The notes under the pieces were generated by a model. That model made no database searches. It worked only from the letters and a program-made list of their open reading frames with translations, and was not told the DNA's origin. From positions 47,926-111,925 of the forward strand of contig JAGOBF010000013.1 in NCBI GenBank assembly GCA_017983515.1: DNA of 64,000 nt. The letters are read 5' to 3'. Source of the DNA: Promineifilum sp. GTDB taxonomy: Bacteria; Chloroflexota; Anaerolineae; Promineifilales; Promineifilaceae. The position numbers and the translations under genes were made by a program. Positions 26,657 to 36,323 of the stretch are shown here, one piece after another; the first letter of the stretch is position 1; the number at the start of each line of letters is the position of its first letter.

Positions 26657-26686
26657 ATCATAATGGAAATGACGCCCCGTTGTCAA
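26657..26686 (-). promoter_or_regulatory. Sigma-70-type promoter of the fadR-like operon
   Basis: TTGACA (26681-26686 on the minus strand) is followed after 18 bases by TATGAT (26657-26662). This is the best-placed promoter for the four-gene leftward operon. Confidence 0.7.
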
Positions 26687-26881
26687 GCACCAGCGACAGC
26701 GCTCTGTTTTCGGACAAAATAACTGAAAACATAAAGATGAATCTTCACGTATAATTCACCGGAGATTTACAGCCTTTTTATCCATGATCGACCGCCTCAT
26801 GTTATCTTCTAGGGTGGGCAACGGTGCGCCCTCAAACCAAGCCTCCACCTGTTGAATGGGGTAAACAGGATATGAATATTC

Positions 26882-28735
26882 ATGACAACGAAAAGACCAG
26901 CTTCCGGCAATAAGAACAAACCGCAAAAACCCGATAATCGCGCCATCGATCCACGAACCGGAAAGAAGCTGAAATCGGCCGGTTTCATCGAGAGCAGCGA
27001 TTTCAAACCCAATTGGCTGGAAACCGGCCCGCTGTCACCAGACATGCTCCCTGACCCGTTGGTGGAAGAAGACGCGCCGCTCACGCCGGACGAGTTCGAC
27101 GCCCTGCAGACGTCACTGAAACGATTTTATGAGGAAGTTGGCGACGATGAGTTGCCCGCGTCCGGCACGACCGGGTCAGATGGGGCGGAAGGGGTCGAGT
27201 CAGCGCTTGAAGACGCCCAAGACGATTCTGCCTTGCTCGCAGAGCCTGTGAATGATCCCGCCCGGCCGGAAGAGCCATTGCCCATTGCTCATGAGCTGGA
27301 AGAGGAATTAGTCCAATCTCCCAACGAAATTGAAGAGCCTGCGGAGGCCCTGCCTAACGAGATAGAACCCTCGTTGTCGGATGGATTGGAAGAAGCTGCG
27401 GCCGATCTCTTACCCGAAGAGCCGGCCTGGCTGGCTCCGCTGTTGGAGGCCGAGAAGGCCGCCATCGCGACACCATCGTCTTCACCACTCTACAAGACCT
27501 ACCCCATTGCCGAACCTGTCGAAGAACCGGTGGATGTCTTTGTCGATGACGAAGAACCCGAACCCGTCGCGGTGGCGGCGACCGTTGCCCCGACGCCGGT
27601 CGCGCCCAAACCCAGGAAAGCCGCTCGGCCGAAAGTACGCCGGCGTCCAGATCGGCTATCCGTCTTGCTGCTGATCACAAGTCTGTTGCTACTGGGCGCG
27701 GCGGCCCTCGTCTACTACGTTAATCCATTTTCACGCATTGCTCTCGGCGCCGCATCCCTGGCCCGACCCGTTTCGTCGCCATCTACCCAATCGCCGGCGG
27801 CAGGTAGCGGAGAATGGTGTCTGGCGGGAGAGTTTCTGCCGGACGGGGCCGACCGGCCTCGACTCATGGATAGTGGAGCAAATGGCGATATTCTGGCCGA
27901 GGACATGGTTTTCTCGCTCGAATACGAGATGCCCGACCCGGGCACATTTGAATGGCAAGTCGTCGACTGCAACAATGATGCACTCATTTATCCCGCGGAT
28001 GCCCCGGCCTGGGCCACGACGACGGAGGCCAATCAGGCGGTTACGTTTAATTTTGACAGCGATCAGCGCGCCGATCCGCTCTTCTTCCCCATCCCTTACG
28101 TGGTCAGCGCCATCGATGCCACGAATGATTACCGGCTGATCGGCGACTTCCAGGACTGGAATCCCGACGATCCGACGTCCGTGCTGCAACAGCTCAACAT
28201 CGGTCTGCACCAGCAAGTCAGACGCATAGCCCGGTCGGGCAGCTATGAAGCCTACATTATCGCCGCGGACAAAGGCCAGGCGATGGATGCCTACGGCCGC
28301 ACGACAGATCCCATCCCTTTCTCGTTCGAGACCGAGCGTAACGGCGAATACGTCGTCTTTCTCGTCGACACAGACCGCGGCCGGGCATCGATCATGTACG
28401 ATATGCCGCCCCTGTTAACTTCACTGGCCTATGGTGACGGCAACTGGATATTGAGCCTGGCCCTGGTTGGGCTAGCGTCTTTGTTGTTGCTCGGCCTGAT
28501 CGCGCGTTGGATCATCCTGCACAGCAAGAGATTACAAATGGAAGCCGGATGCCCCAACTGCGGCCGCCAGGAATTGATGCGCATTTCCCGACGGCCCACC
28601 GACCGGGCGCTACATCTGTTCGGAATCCCGGCCTATCGCTACCGCTGTCGCAACTGCGTCTGGGAAGGAACACGCCTCAGCCAAGAAGGTACCGCCATCT
28701 CTCCCGGCGTTAAACTGGCCTACTTCGACGAATAA
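26882..28735 (+). CDS. Membrane protein with acidic N-terminus and C-terminal zinc ribbon
   Basis: The 617-residue protein has a long Glu/Asp/Pro/Ala-rich, probably disordered cytoplasmic N-terminus (to about 255), a membrane helix (SVLLLITSLLLLGAAALVYY), an outer domain (about 285-515), a second helix (LSLALVGLASLLLLGLIA) and a cytoplasmic zinc ribbon (Cys557, Cys560, Cys589, Cys592). The outer domain includes 'LIGDFQDWNPDDP' and 'GSYEAYII', which resemble starch-binding E-set/CBM48-X25 modules. I do not recognise the family as a whole. It is divergent from the fadR operon; a TATAAT at 26750-26755 may be its -10. Confidence 0.7.
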   Translation: MTTKRPASGNKNKPQKPDNRAIDPRTGKKLKSAGFIESSDFKPNWLETGPLSPDMLPDPLVEEDAPLTPDEFDALQTSLKRFYEEVGDDELPASGTTGSDGAEGVESALEDAQDDSALLAEPVNDPARPEEPLPIAHELEEELVQSPNEIEEPAEALPNEIEPSLSDGLEEAAADLLPEEPAWLAPLLEAEKAAIATPSSSPLYKTYPIAEPVEEPVDVFVDDEEPEPVAVAATVAPTPVAPKPRKAARPKVRRRPDRLSVLLLITSLLLLGAAALVYYVNPFSRIALGAASLARPVSSPSTQSPAAGSGEWCLAGEFLPDGADRPRLMDSGANGDILAEDMVFSLEYEMPDPGTFEWQVVDCNNDALIYPADAPAWATTTEANQAVTFNFDSDQRADPLFFPIPYVVSAIDATNDYRLIGDFQDWNPDDPTSVLQQLNIGLHQQVRRIARSGSYEAYIIAADKGQAMDAYGRTTDPIPFSFETERNGEYVVFLVDTDRGRASIMYDMPPLLTSLAYGDGNWILSLALVGLASLLLLGLIARWIILHSKRLQMEAGCPNCGRQELMRISRRPTDRALHLFGIPAYRYRCRNCVWEGTRLSQEGTAISPGVKLAYFDE

Positions 28736-28752
28736 TAGGTGATCGCCGGCCC

Positions 28753-29472
28753 CTAGAGCGAAGCGTTGGCATCGAACCCCAGTGCGAGACGCTGCACACG
28801 GGCATCGAGCGGATCGATGCCCAGAGCCAACAGCACGTCGTCGGGACGCCCTGTCTGCGAGGCAGTCTGTACCAGTCGCATAAGCAACCTGACATCCCCC
28901 TCGCTGCCGGGCACTACTTCGAGATCAATAATGAGCGGTCGCATATCGACGAATTGCGGCTTATCATCCTTAGGGCGGGAACGCTCGCGAATGAGCGATT
29001 CGGCCGCCAGCATGGCCACCACGTCCGCCCGCAGAGCTCCTTCGTCGACCGGCTCCAGAAACTCCACCTCGTAGGATGAATCGACCAGCAATTTCTGAAT
29101 TGACGGAGCCGATAGCGCCACCTCTTCGACGGCCCTCATCGTGATGCCCGGCGGCATGCTGAGGCCCAACTGCTCCAGGAATCGTGGCGGATCGACCTCC
29201 TCCGTTAACCATACGTCAGCGATCTCGGCCCGACTGGTATAACCCAGAGGCAACGCTGCCGCCAATGATAATCTCGGCCGGCGATTAAAGCCCTGAGTAT
29301 AGGCGACAGGCAATTCGGCCCGATTGAGCGCGCGCTCTACGGCGCGCGCCAGGTCGAGATGGCTGATATAGCGGACAGCGCCCTCCTTGGCGAAGGTCAT
29401 GCGCAGGCGCTGAACGGCCGCGATGGTCAGATTATCGCTTTGCACGAGTGAAGTAGTATCACGTTCGAGCAT
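28753..29472 (-). CDS. DUF2344 / TIGR03936-type protein
   Basis: The protein of about 239 residues starts its conserved part at RLRMTFAKEGAVRYISHLDLARAVERALNRA (shown in full family form; key residues Y-I-S-H-L-D). This is the signature of the 'radical SAM-linked' DUF2344 family, together with QGFNRRPRLSLAAALPLGYTS. The family is usually fused or adjacent to a B12-binding radical SAM protein, but none lies beside it here. An in-frame TTG at 29481 is possible; the ATG at 29472 is preferred. The biochemical role is unknown. Confidence 0.75.
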   Translation of the reverse strand: MLERDTTSLVQSDNLTIAAVQRLRMTFAKEGAVRYISHLDLARAVERALNRAELPVAYTQGFNRRPRLSLAAALPLGYTSRAEIADVWLTEEVDPPRFLEQLGLSMPPGITMRAVEEVALSAPSIQKLLVDSSYEVEFLEPVDEGALRADVVAMLAAESLIRERSRPKDDKPQFVDMRPLIIDLEVVPGSEGDVRLLMRLVQTASQTGRPDDVLLALGIDPLDARVQRLALGFDANASL

Positions 29473-29527
29473 GCCTATCAACTTCCGCCGGAACGCGGCC
29501 GATCGTGCGACATGACGGCGGCCGGGT

Positions 29528-29533
29528 TACAAT
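29528..29533 (+). promoter_or_regulatory. -10 element placed for a leaderless LysM/M23 transcript
   Basis: TACAAT ends seven bases before the ATG at 29541, and no ribosome site is visible. A clear -35 is lacking. Confidence 0.4.
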
Positions 29534-29540
29534 CCCGTTC

Positions 29541-31094
29541 ATGCCATCCAGACGGGCACTCACCCAAATTCTCTACGGCGTGCAGCGAGCGCTCCTGCTA
29601 CTGGTATTGGCCGGCTGTGTCCGGCCCGGCCCCACGGCCTCCGATACGGAGCAACCCCAGTCAGTGGAGGTAGAAGAAACCCGATCTGTGCCACCCGGCA
29701 CGGAGCAACCCCTGATCGAACAATTGGGAACCTCAGTTCCCACCTATTCAGGCCGGCCGACGGCCGACGCCGCGCATTACGACACCGACGTGGTCGAGGG
29801 CGGCACACTGGGGAACCATACCGTAGCCGCCGGCGATACGCTTGGTTTGTTGGCCCAACGCTACGGCACAACCGTAGAAGAATTAATGAGCTTGAATGGA
29901 CTAACCGATCCCGATCTCCTGAAAGTCGGCCAGACGCTCCAGGTGCCGGGAGTCGATATTCAAAGGGTTCTCGGCCCTGATGTCAAGATCATACCAGACA
30001 GCGAGCTGGTCTACGGCCCTGCAGCCAAGGAGTTCGACGCAGGCGCCTTTTTGACCGAGTTGGGTGGCTATGTGACCGGATACCGCGAAGAAGTCGAGGG
30101 GCAATCGATGGACGGCCCGGCCATCCTCCAACTCGTTGCCGATCGACACAGCGTCAATCCACGCTTGCTCATCGCTATTCTGGAACACCAGACGGGATGG
30201 ATCACCCAGGCGTCGCCTCCCTCCACCACCGTTGACCTGGGATACAGCGGCCCTGGCACGCCGGAACTCTATGGGCAGTTGAGCTGGGCCGCCAACCTGC
30301 TCAATCTGGGGTTCTACGGCCGCGCCGAAGGCGGCTTGCGCGGGTTCAACCTCGGTGATGATACGCAAATCACTTTTTCGCCGCTCGTCAACGACGGGAC
30401 GGCCGGCGTGCAGCGTTTCTTCGGGGCCATCGACGGAGCGACCTATGAGTCGTGGCAGCAAACCACCAGCGACGGGGGATTCCTGTCGACCTTTACCCGA
30501 TTATTCGGCAATCCGTTTGCCTACACAATTGAGCCCCTGTTACCCGCCGGATTAGAAGCCCCGTCTCTGGAATTGCCCTGGGCCGCCGGCGAAACGTGGT
30601 ATTTCACGGGTGGGCCACACGGGGCCTGGAACTCCGGTTCGGCCTGGGGCGCGCTGGATTTCGTCCCACCCGGAGAGGCCGGTTGCTTTCAGAGCGAGGC
30701 CTGGGTAACAAGCATGTCCGACGGCGTCGTCGTCCGCAGTGGACACGGCGCGGTCGTCATCGACATGGATGGCGACAACTATGCTGGAACAGGTTGGGCC
30801 GTCACCTATATGCATCTGGAAACGCGGGATCGGATCGCGCTCGGGACGAAGGTCAAAACGGGCGACCCTTTGGGGCATCCATCCTGCGAGGGCGGTTTCT
30901 CCAACGGCACCCATCTCCACATTACCCGCAGCTACAACGGCCGCTGGCTCAGCGCCGACGGCGACTTACCGTTCGTCATGAGTGGGTGGGTGTCGTCCGG
31001 GGCCGGCGCGGAATATGACGGCTATTTGACGCGCGAAGCTTATAGCCGCGTGGCCTGCGTCTGTCGGGAAGAAGTCAACGCCATCAGTCGCTAG
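29541..31094 (+). CDS. LysM and M23 peptidase lipoprotein
   Basis: The 517-residue protein has a lipoprotein signal ([10 protein letters not shown]), a Ser/Thr/Pro linker and one LysM peptidoglycan-binding domain ([20 protein letters not shown], about 94-138; key residues GDTL and RYGT). A central helical region follows, and then a C-terminal M23-type endopeptidase. In the latter [17 protein letters not shown] supplies the first metal ligands and THLHI the HxH pair (His458, His460). It probably cleaves peptidoglycan cross-links. An in-frame codon at 29505 is upstream of the -10 and is rejected. The 3' end overlaps the convergent HIT gene by 11 bases. Confidence 0.85.
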   Translation: MPSRRALTQILYGVQRALLLLVLAGCVRPGPTASDTEQPQSVEVEETRSVPPGTEQPLIEQLGTSVPTYSGRPTADAAHYDTDVVEGGTLGNHTVAAGDTLGLLAQRYGTTVEELMSLNGLTDPDLLKVGQTLQVPGVDIQRVLGPDVKIIPDSELVYGPAAKEFDAGAFLTELGGYVTGYREEVEGQSMDGPAILQLVADRHSVNPRLLIAILEHQTGWITQASPPSTTVDLGYSGPGTPELYGQLSWAANLLNLGFYGRAEGGLRGFNLGDDTQITFSPLVNDGTAGVQRFFGAIDGATYESWQQTTSDGGFLSTFTRLFGNPFAYTIEPLLPAGLEAPSLELPWAAGETWYFTGGPHGAWNSGSAWGALDFVPPGEAGCFQSEAWVTSMSDGVVVRSGHGAVVIDMDGDNYAGTGWAVTYMHLETRDRIALGTKVKTGDPLGHPSCEGGFSNGTHLHITRSYNGRWLSADGDLPFVMSGWVSSGAGAEYDGYLTREAYSRVACVCREEVNAISR

Positions 31095-31437
31095 ACCGGG
31101 CCACCATCGGCCCCATCCGCCGGCCGCCCAAAAGGTGCATATGAAGATGATAGACTTCCTGGCCCCCATCGCGGTTGCAATTGACGATGAGTCGATAGCC
31201 GCTCTCGGCAATCCCTTCCTGTTCAGCTATTTTGCGGGCGGCCAGAAACAGCCGCCCAGCCACGCGTTCATCCGCCTCCGTCAGGTCGTTGACCGTTGGT
31301 ATTTCGGCGTTAGGGACGATCAGGATGTGGACTGGGGCGGCCGGGTGAATATCGCGAAAAGCGGTCACCAGATCATCCTGATAGACAATGGTCGCCGGCA
31401 GCTCACCGCTGATGATCTTCGAGAAAATTGTCGACAA
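31084..31437 (-). CDS. HIT family nucleotide hydrolase
   Basis: The 117-residue protein is a histidine-triad enzyme of the Hint/HinT branch. The motif [10 protein letters not shown] gives His97, His99 and His101; the N-terminal [12 protein letters not shown] is also typical. It hydrolyses nucleoside phosphoramidates or AMP-lysine-type adducts. The start is the rare codon TTG at 31437, supported by AAAGGAG eight bases upstream and by the family's fixed N-terminus. Confidence 0.93.
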   Translation of the reverse strand: MSTIFSKIISGELPATIVYQDDLVTAFRDIHPAAPVHILIVPNAEIPTVNDLTEADERVAGRLFLAARKIAEQEGIAESGYRLIVNCNRDGGQEVYHLHMHLLGGRRMGPMVARSSD

Positions 31438-31530
31438 GGTCCGCGCTCCTTTGGCCCGGTGGGCCAGTCCAGATGAATATACGATCCGTTTTATCGGTAT
31501 TCGCCTCGGCGCGCAACCTACAGATCGGGT

Positions 31531-31536
31531 TATAAT
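31531..31536 (+). promoter_or_regulatory. -10 element upstream of the PPDK-N pair
   Basis: TATAAT lies 45 bases before the ATG at 31582, in the gap divergent to the HIT gene. The -35 region is weak, and no ribosome site precedes the ATG. Confidence 0.4.
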
Positions 31537-31581
31537 GGAGTCGGTACGCTCCTTCCAATGGATCGGGCCGGGTAATCACCT

Positions 31582-33915
31582 ATGACATCGCCTCTCTTAC
31601 CGCGAAGCGTTACGCCTGCTATCGATATTTACATCCGGTTGGCCCAGTATCCGGTGTTGGCCGACAAAATCCGCGCACGAATGCGACAGGAACTCTTCAG
31701 TCGCGGCATCATAGACGAAACCAGCTTCGAAAGTCAGGTTCGCGAGAAGGCCATCGAATCGCAGCGGCGCGAGCGATTGACCGACCCCTATGGGCAGGAA
31801 GAAACCCACGTTTGGCAAAAGCGCAAATCCCGCATACGCGACTTTCAAACGGATGCCTTCTTCGCCGATAATCTAGGCGGCGTCTTGCTGGATACGATCA
31901 TCCAGGACGTGCTGAAGCGTCAGCCGTCGCCATCGTCCTCCCCCGGCCTCAATTTCAATCCCGAAATTTCCCCCTGGGAAGTACTCTTTCGCCAGGGCGA
32001 AATCTACGAACAACTGCCGGAGACGGAATACAAGCGCGATCAACACCATTTGGAAGAGATCAAGGTCGTGTTGATCAAGCGAATGATAAGCGATCAGCTC
32101 CCCTACATCGGCGTCGCCAAGAATATATTCAAGATTCGCGATCTCCGTTACATCTATGATCGCCGGATCGGCAGCGGCAAGATCGGCGGCAAGGCAGCCG
32201 GTCTTATGCTTGCCTGGCGCATCCTGCAACAGGAGACGAGCAGCGAGGGCGTACATCCCTACATCGGCATTCCCCAATCTTATTTTATCGGCACCGAGGT
32301 CATCTACGAATTCCGGTTGATGAATGGGCTCGACCATTTCATGAACCAAAAGTATCGATCGCTGGCCGAAATTCGCGAGGAATACCCGCGAATTGTCGAG
32401 GCCCACCTGGCTGGCGACTTCCCGCCGGCCATCATCAATCAGCTTCGCGCCGTGATGGCCGACATCGGCGACAGTCCGATCATCGTGCGCTCGTCGAGCT
32501 TGCTGGAGGATAACTTCGGTTATGCCTTTGCCGGCAAATACAACAGTTATTTCTGCCCCAACCAGGGGTCGACCGAAGAGAATCTGGAGGCCTTGCTAAA
32601 CGCCGTTCGCCGCGTTTTCGCCAGCACACTGAATCCGGACGCCATCCTCTATCGCCAGAAGCACGGCCTGCTCGATTACGATGAACGGATGGCCATCCTG
32701 ATCCAGAAAGTGGTGGGCAAGCCATACGGCCGCTACTATTTTCCCGTGCTGGCCGGCGTGGCTTTCAGCCAAAATCCCTTCCGCTGGAACCAAAAGATTC
32801 GGCGCGAAGACGGCTTTTTGCGACTGGTATGGGGGTTCGGCACCCGGGCCGTCGATCGCGTCAGCAACGATTACCCCCGACTCATCGCCCTTAGCCACCC
32901 CCAACTACGACCCGAGACGACGACCGAAGCGATCCGCCAATACTCTCAGTGGTATGTCGATGTCATTGACGAGCAGGACAACACATTCAAGACCCTCCAT
33001 GTGCTCGACATCCTCGACGAGAAATACCCCTACCTTCGCTACATTGCCTCGGTCAATCGCGACGACTATCTTCAGGAGATATTCTCGGTTGCCTCTCTGC
33101 AACCGGATGACGAGTTCATCCTGACTTTCAACGGTCTGACCAAGGATCGCCGTTTCGTCAACCTGATGCGCACGGCTCTGCAACAACTGGAGGCTACCTA
33201 TCAGCGGCCGGTTGACGTCGAATTCGTCGTCGATATTTTGCCCGGCTATCCCCACACTGAGTATCGGCTGCACGTTCTCCAGTGCCGGCCGTTGAGCCAG
33301 CGTGCCGAAGACGCCTCCGTCACGATACCGGCCGACATCCCGCCTGAGTCCATCCTGTTCACCTCGCACCACCTGGTGCCAGACGGCCGCGCCCAGGGGA
33401 TTCGTTACATCGTTTTCGTGGACCCACAACGGTACTTCGAGCTGCACGACGTCATCACCAAGCATGAGCTGGCGCGGGTCGTCGGCCGCCTCAATAAGCG
33501 CTTGGAAAACGAATCGTTTATCCTGATGGGGCCGGGTCGCTGGGGGAGCGTCAATGTCGATCTGGGCGTCCACGTCACCTACGCCGACATATTTAACACC
33601 AAAGTGCTTATCGAGATCGCCGTGGCCCACGATGGCTTTATGCCCGAATTATCCTATGGCACGCATTTCTTTCAGGATTTGGTAGAGGCCGAGATCCATT
33701 CCTTAGCCCTGCACCTGGGCGACGAAACCGAGAGCGGCACGCTGAAATGGGACTTTTTCAAGAATGCGCCTAACCAGTTGGGCGAATTATTGCCCGAAGA
33801 TGTCCGTGTGGAACCCTATCTTAAGGTCATTGACCTGGCCCATCTGCCCGATAATCCACGTCTGCACGTCCTGATGAATGGGGCACGAGATGAGGCGATC
33901 GGATATTTGTCCTGA
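31582..33915 (+). CDS. PPDK N-terminal (ATP-grasp) domain protein, copy 1
   Basis: The 777-residue protein contains the PEP synthase/pyruvate phosphate dikinase ATP-binding domain. Visible are GSGKIGGKAAG (about 197-207), VRSSSLLEDNFGYAFAGKY (about 302-320) and a later LGxGTRAVDRV-like stretch (GFGTRAVDRV). A C-terminal part carries LMGPGRWGS. The swivelling phosphohistidine domain and the PEP/pyruvate barrel are not seen. It therefore cannot perform the full dikinase reaction and may phosphorylate or ligate another partner. It shares its whole layout with the next gene, 13 bases downstream, and arose by tandem duplication. The function is unknown. Confidence 0.75.
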   Translation: MTSPLLPRSVTPAIDIYIRLAQYPVLADKIRARMRQELFSRGIIDETSFESQVREKAIESQRRERLTDPYGQEETHVWQKRKSRIRDFQTDAFFADNLGGVLLDTIIQDVLKRQPSPSSSPGLNFNPEISPWEVLFRQGEIYEQLPETEYKRDQHHLEEIKVVLIKRMISDQLPYIGVAKNIFKIRDLRYIYDRRIGSGKIGGKAAGLMLAWRILQQETSSEGVHPYIGIPQSYFIGTEVIYEFRLMNGLDHFMNQKYRSLAEIREEYPRIVEAHLAGDFPPAIINQLRAVMADIGDSPIIVRSSSLLEDNFGYAFAGKYNSYFCPNQGSTEENLEALLNAVRRVFASTLNPDAILYRQKHGLLDYDERMAILIQKVVGKPYGRYYFPVLAGVAFSQNPFRWNQKIRREDGFLRLVWGFGTRAVDRVSNDYPRLIALSHPQLRPETTTEAIRQYSQWYVDVIDEQDNTFKTLHVLDILDEKYPYLRYIASVNRDDYLQEIFSVASLQPDDEFILTFNGLTKDRRFVNLMRTALQQLEATYQRPVDVEFVVDILPGYPHTEYRLHVLQCRPLSQRAEDASVTIPADIPPESILFTSHHLVPDGRAQGIRYIVFVDPQRYFELHDVITKHELARVVGRLNKRLENESFILMGPGRWGSVNVDLGVHVTYADIFNTKVLIEIAVAHDGFMPELSYGTHFFQDLVEAEIHSLALHLGDETESGTLKWDFFKNAPNQLGELLPEDVRVEPYLKVIDLAHLPDNPRLHVLMNGARDEAIGYLS

Positions 33916-33928
33916 GGACTAAACCACT

Positions 33929-36307
33929 ATGACCGAACTGCGATTGCGAACGACGACGCCCACGATCGACATCTACATCAAGTTGGCTCAATATCCGATC
34001 CTTGCCGACCGCCTGCGCGAGCGTATGCGCCAAGAGCTTTTTCGCCGGGGCACCATCGATCCGGAAAAGTTCGAGCTTGAGGTTCGCGAACTCAGCCTGG
34101 CCTCACAACAACGGGAGGGATTGGGCGACCCCTACTATGAAGAGGACTCCCACTCGTGGCAAACTCGGGTCGAGCGCATCCGTGACTATCATACTGATGC
34201 TTACTTTGCCGACAACATCGGCAGCGCCCGCCTCGATGCCCTGATCGACGAAGTGCTTAACCGACGCTCCTCCCCTCCTGACACCGTGGCTATCTCCTTC
34301 AATCCGGAAATCGCGCCCTGGGAAATGCTGTTCCGGCAGGGGGAGACATACGAGCGAATGCCGCCGGAGGAGTTGGAAAGGCACCGCCACCATTTGGAGG
34401 AGATCAAGGTCGTGCTCATCAAGCGCCTGATGAGCGATCAATTGCCGTTTATCGGCGTAGCCAAGCGCGTACTCAAGGTGGGCGACCTACGACGCATCCA
34501 TCACGGCCTCATCGGCACGGGCAAGATAGGCGGCAAGGCGGCGGGCATAATCCTGGCCTGGCGCATCCTGCAAGAGGTGGATGAGAAGTTCCACAACGGT
34601 GTCATCAATATCCCGGAATCCTACTTCATCGGTACGGATGTCCTTTACGAGTTCTTCCTGATGAACAGGCTGGAACATCACATGAATCAAAAATACCGGT
34701 CGGTCAGTGAAATCCGTTCGGACTACCCACAAATTGTCCGGGATTTTGTGGCTTCCCGGCTGCCCGAATATCTGGTAATGCAGATACGGGATGTCGTCGA
34801 TTCTTTGGGTAATACGCCGCTCATCGTCCGCTCGTCGAGCTTGCTGGAAGATAACTTCGGTTTTTCCTTCGCTGGCAAATACAACAGCTTCTTTTGTCCT
34901 AATCAGGGCACGTTGGACGAAAATCTGGCCTGCGTACTGGAGGCGATCCGTCGGGTCTTCGCCAGTTCACTCAACCCCGACGCGCTTCTCTATCGCAAAA
35001 AACACGACCTGATCGATTACGACGAGCGCATGGCGATCCTGTTGCAGACCGTGACCGGCCAATGGCGCGGCCAATACTTTTTCCCCGACGTGGCCGGCGT
35101 GGGGTTCAGCGAGAATCCATTCTGCTGGACGCCGGAGATCAAGCGCGGCGAAGGCTTTCTGCGCGTCGTCACGGGCCTGGGCACCCGCGCCGTCGATCGG
35201 GTGGCCCAGGATTATCCGCGGCTGATCCCGCTGAGCCACCCCGAGTTGCGGCCCGAAGAGACGGTAGAAGGTCGCCGCATTTACGCCCAGCGTCTCATGG
35301 AAGTCATCGACCGTCGGCAAAACAGCATTATCACTGTGCCGGTGCGGGAAGGTCTGGCCTCTTGCCCGCCGCTCCTGTCGCTAATCGCTTCCGTCGATAC
35401 GGGCGAAGCGCTTCTGCCCATCGCGCCGGATGATGAATTGCGAGCTGACGACCACATCGTTCTGACCTTCGATGCTCTGACTCAGGATCAGGTATTTATC
35501 GACATCATGCGCGATAGCTTGCAGCGTCTGGAGGAAGTCTATAACGGGCCGATTAATCTTGAGTTTGTCGTCATGATCGATGAGGCGGGGGCGCGAGAAG
35601 AGGAGCATCGCGCGGCCGATAAGCTTCCCGCGCGAAATTATCAACTGTACATCCTCGAATGCCGGCCATTAAACGAGCGCCGTCCGTTCAAGGAAGAAAT
35701 TGAACCCGGCCAAACGAATGGCAACCGCCGACTTTTTGCCATGCCCACGTTACTGCCGTCGGGAGTGGTCGAGGCAATCGACTTCCTGGTCTTTGTCGAT
35801 CCCGAAATCTATTACGACCTTGAAGACGAGGGGCAACGGATTCAGGTGGCCGCTACCATCACCGCCTTGAATGACTTGCTGCCGGCCGGTCGCTTCGGCC
35901 TGGTCGGGCCCGGCCGTTGGGGCGCACCCAACAGTCGCCTGAGCGTGCCCATCACGTATAGTGACGTGTGCAATGCCCGCCTGCTGGTCGAGATTAGCCC
36001 CCCCTATACACCCGCGCCGGAGATGGCCTATGGGACAGATTTCTTCGAAGAAGTCCAGGAGGCGGACATCTTCGTGCTGGGCATCCAGCCGACACTTCAT
36101 GGGGGTACGATGGATTGGGACCCACTGCGCAATTCGCCTAACCAACTGCTGGCCTACGTGCCCGATGCGGCCAAATGGGCAGACTGTGTGCGGGTGATCG
36201 ATCTTCAAGCCGTGGCCGGCAGTTCGCTGAAGATCATCATCGACGAGGAAACGGGCGAAGCTATCGCCTGCTTCGATGACGTTTCGCCCCTGGCGGACAG
36301 CGATTGA
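33929..36307 (+). CDS. PPDK N-terminal (ATP-grasp) domain protein, copy 2
   Basis: The 792-residue paralogue of the preceding protein begins with the same 'DIYIKLAQYPILADRLRERM' block (copy 1: DIYIRLAQYPVLADKIRARM). It keeps GTGKIGGKAAG, VRSSSLLEDNFGFSFAGKY, GLGTRAVDRV and LVGPGRWGAP. Like copy 1 it lacks the phosphohistidine and PEP-binding domains. GAGGA about 11 bases upstream supports the ATG at 33929. The 13-base gap and matched lengths suggest the two act together, perhaps as a heteromer. It converges with the nucleotidyltransferase gene. Confidence 0.75.
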   Translation: MTELRLRTTTPTIDIYIKLAQYPILADRLRERMRQELFRRGTIDPEKFELEVRELSLASQQREGLGDPYYEEDSHSWQTRVERIRDYHTDAYFADNIGSARLDALIDEVLNRRSSPPDTVAISFNPEIAPWEMLFRQGETYERMPPEELERHRHHLEEIKVVLIKRLMSDQLPFIGVAKRVLKVGDLRRIHHGLIGTGKIGGKAAGIILAWRILQEVDEKFHNGVINIPESYFIGTDVLYEFFLMNRLEHHMNQKYRSVSEIRSDYPQIVRDFVASRLPEYLVMQIRDVVDSLGNTPLIVRSSSLLEDNFGFSFAGKYNSFFCPNQGTLDENLACVLEAIRRVFASSLNPDALLYRKKHDLIDYDERMAILLQTVTGQWRGQYFFPDVAGVGFSENPFCWTPEIKRGEGFLRVVTGLGTRAVDRVAQDYPRLIPLSHPELRPEETVEGRRIYAQRLMEVIDRRQNSIITVPVREGLASCPPLLSLIASVDTGEALLPIAPDDELRADDHIVLTFDALTQDQVFIDIMRDSLQRLEEVYNGPINLEFVVMIDEAGAREEEHRAADKLPARNYQLYILECRPLNERRPFKEEIEPGQTNGNRRLFAMPTLLPSGVVEAIDFLVFVDPEIYYDLEDEGQRIQVAATITALNDLLPAGRFGLVGPGRWGAPNSRLSVPITYSDVCNARLLVEISPPYTPAPEMAYGTDFFEEVQEADIFVLGIQPTLHGGTMDWDPLRNSPNQLLAYVPDAAKWADCVRVIDLQAVAGSSLKIIIDEETGEAIACFDDVSPLADSD

Positions 36308-36323
36308 ACGGCTCAGCGACGTC

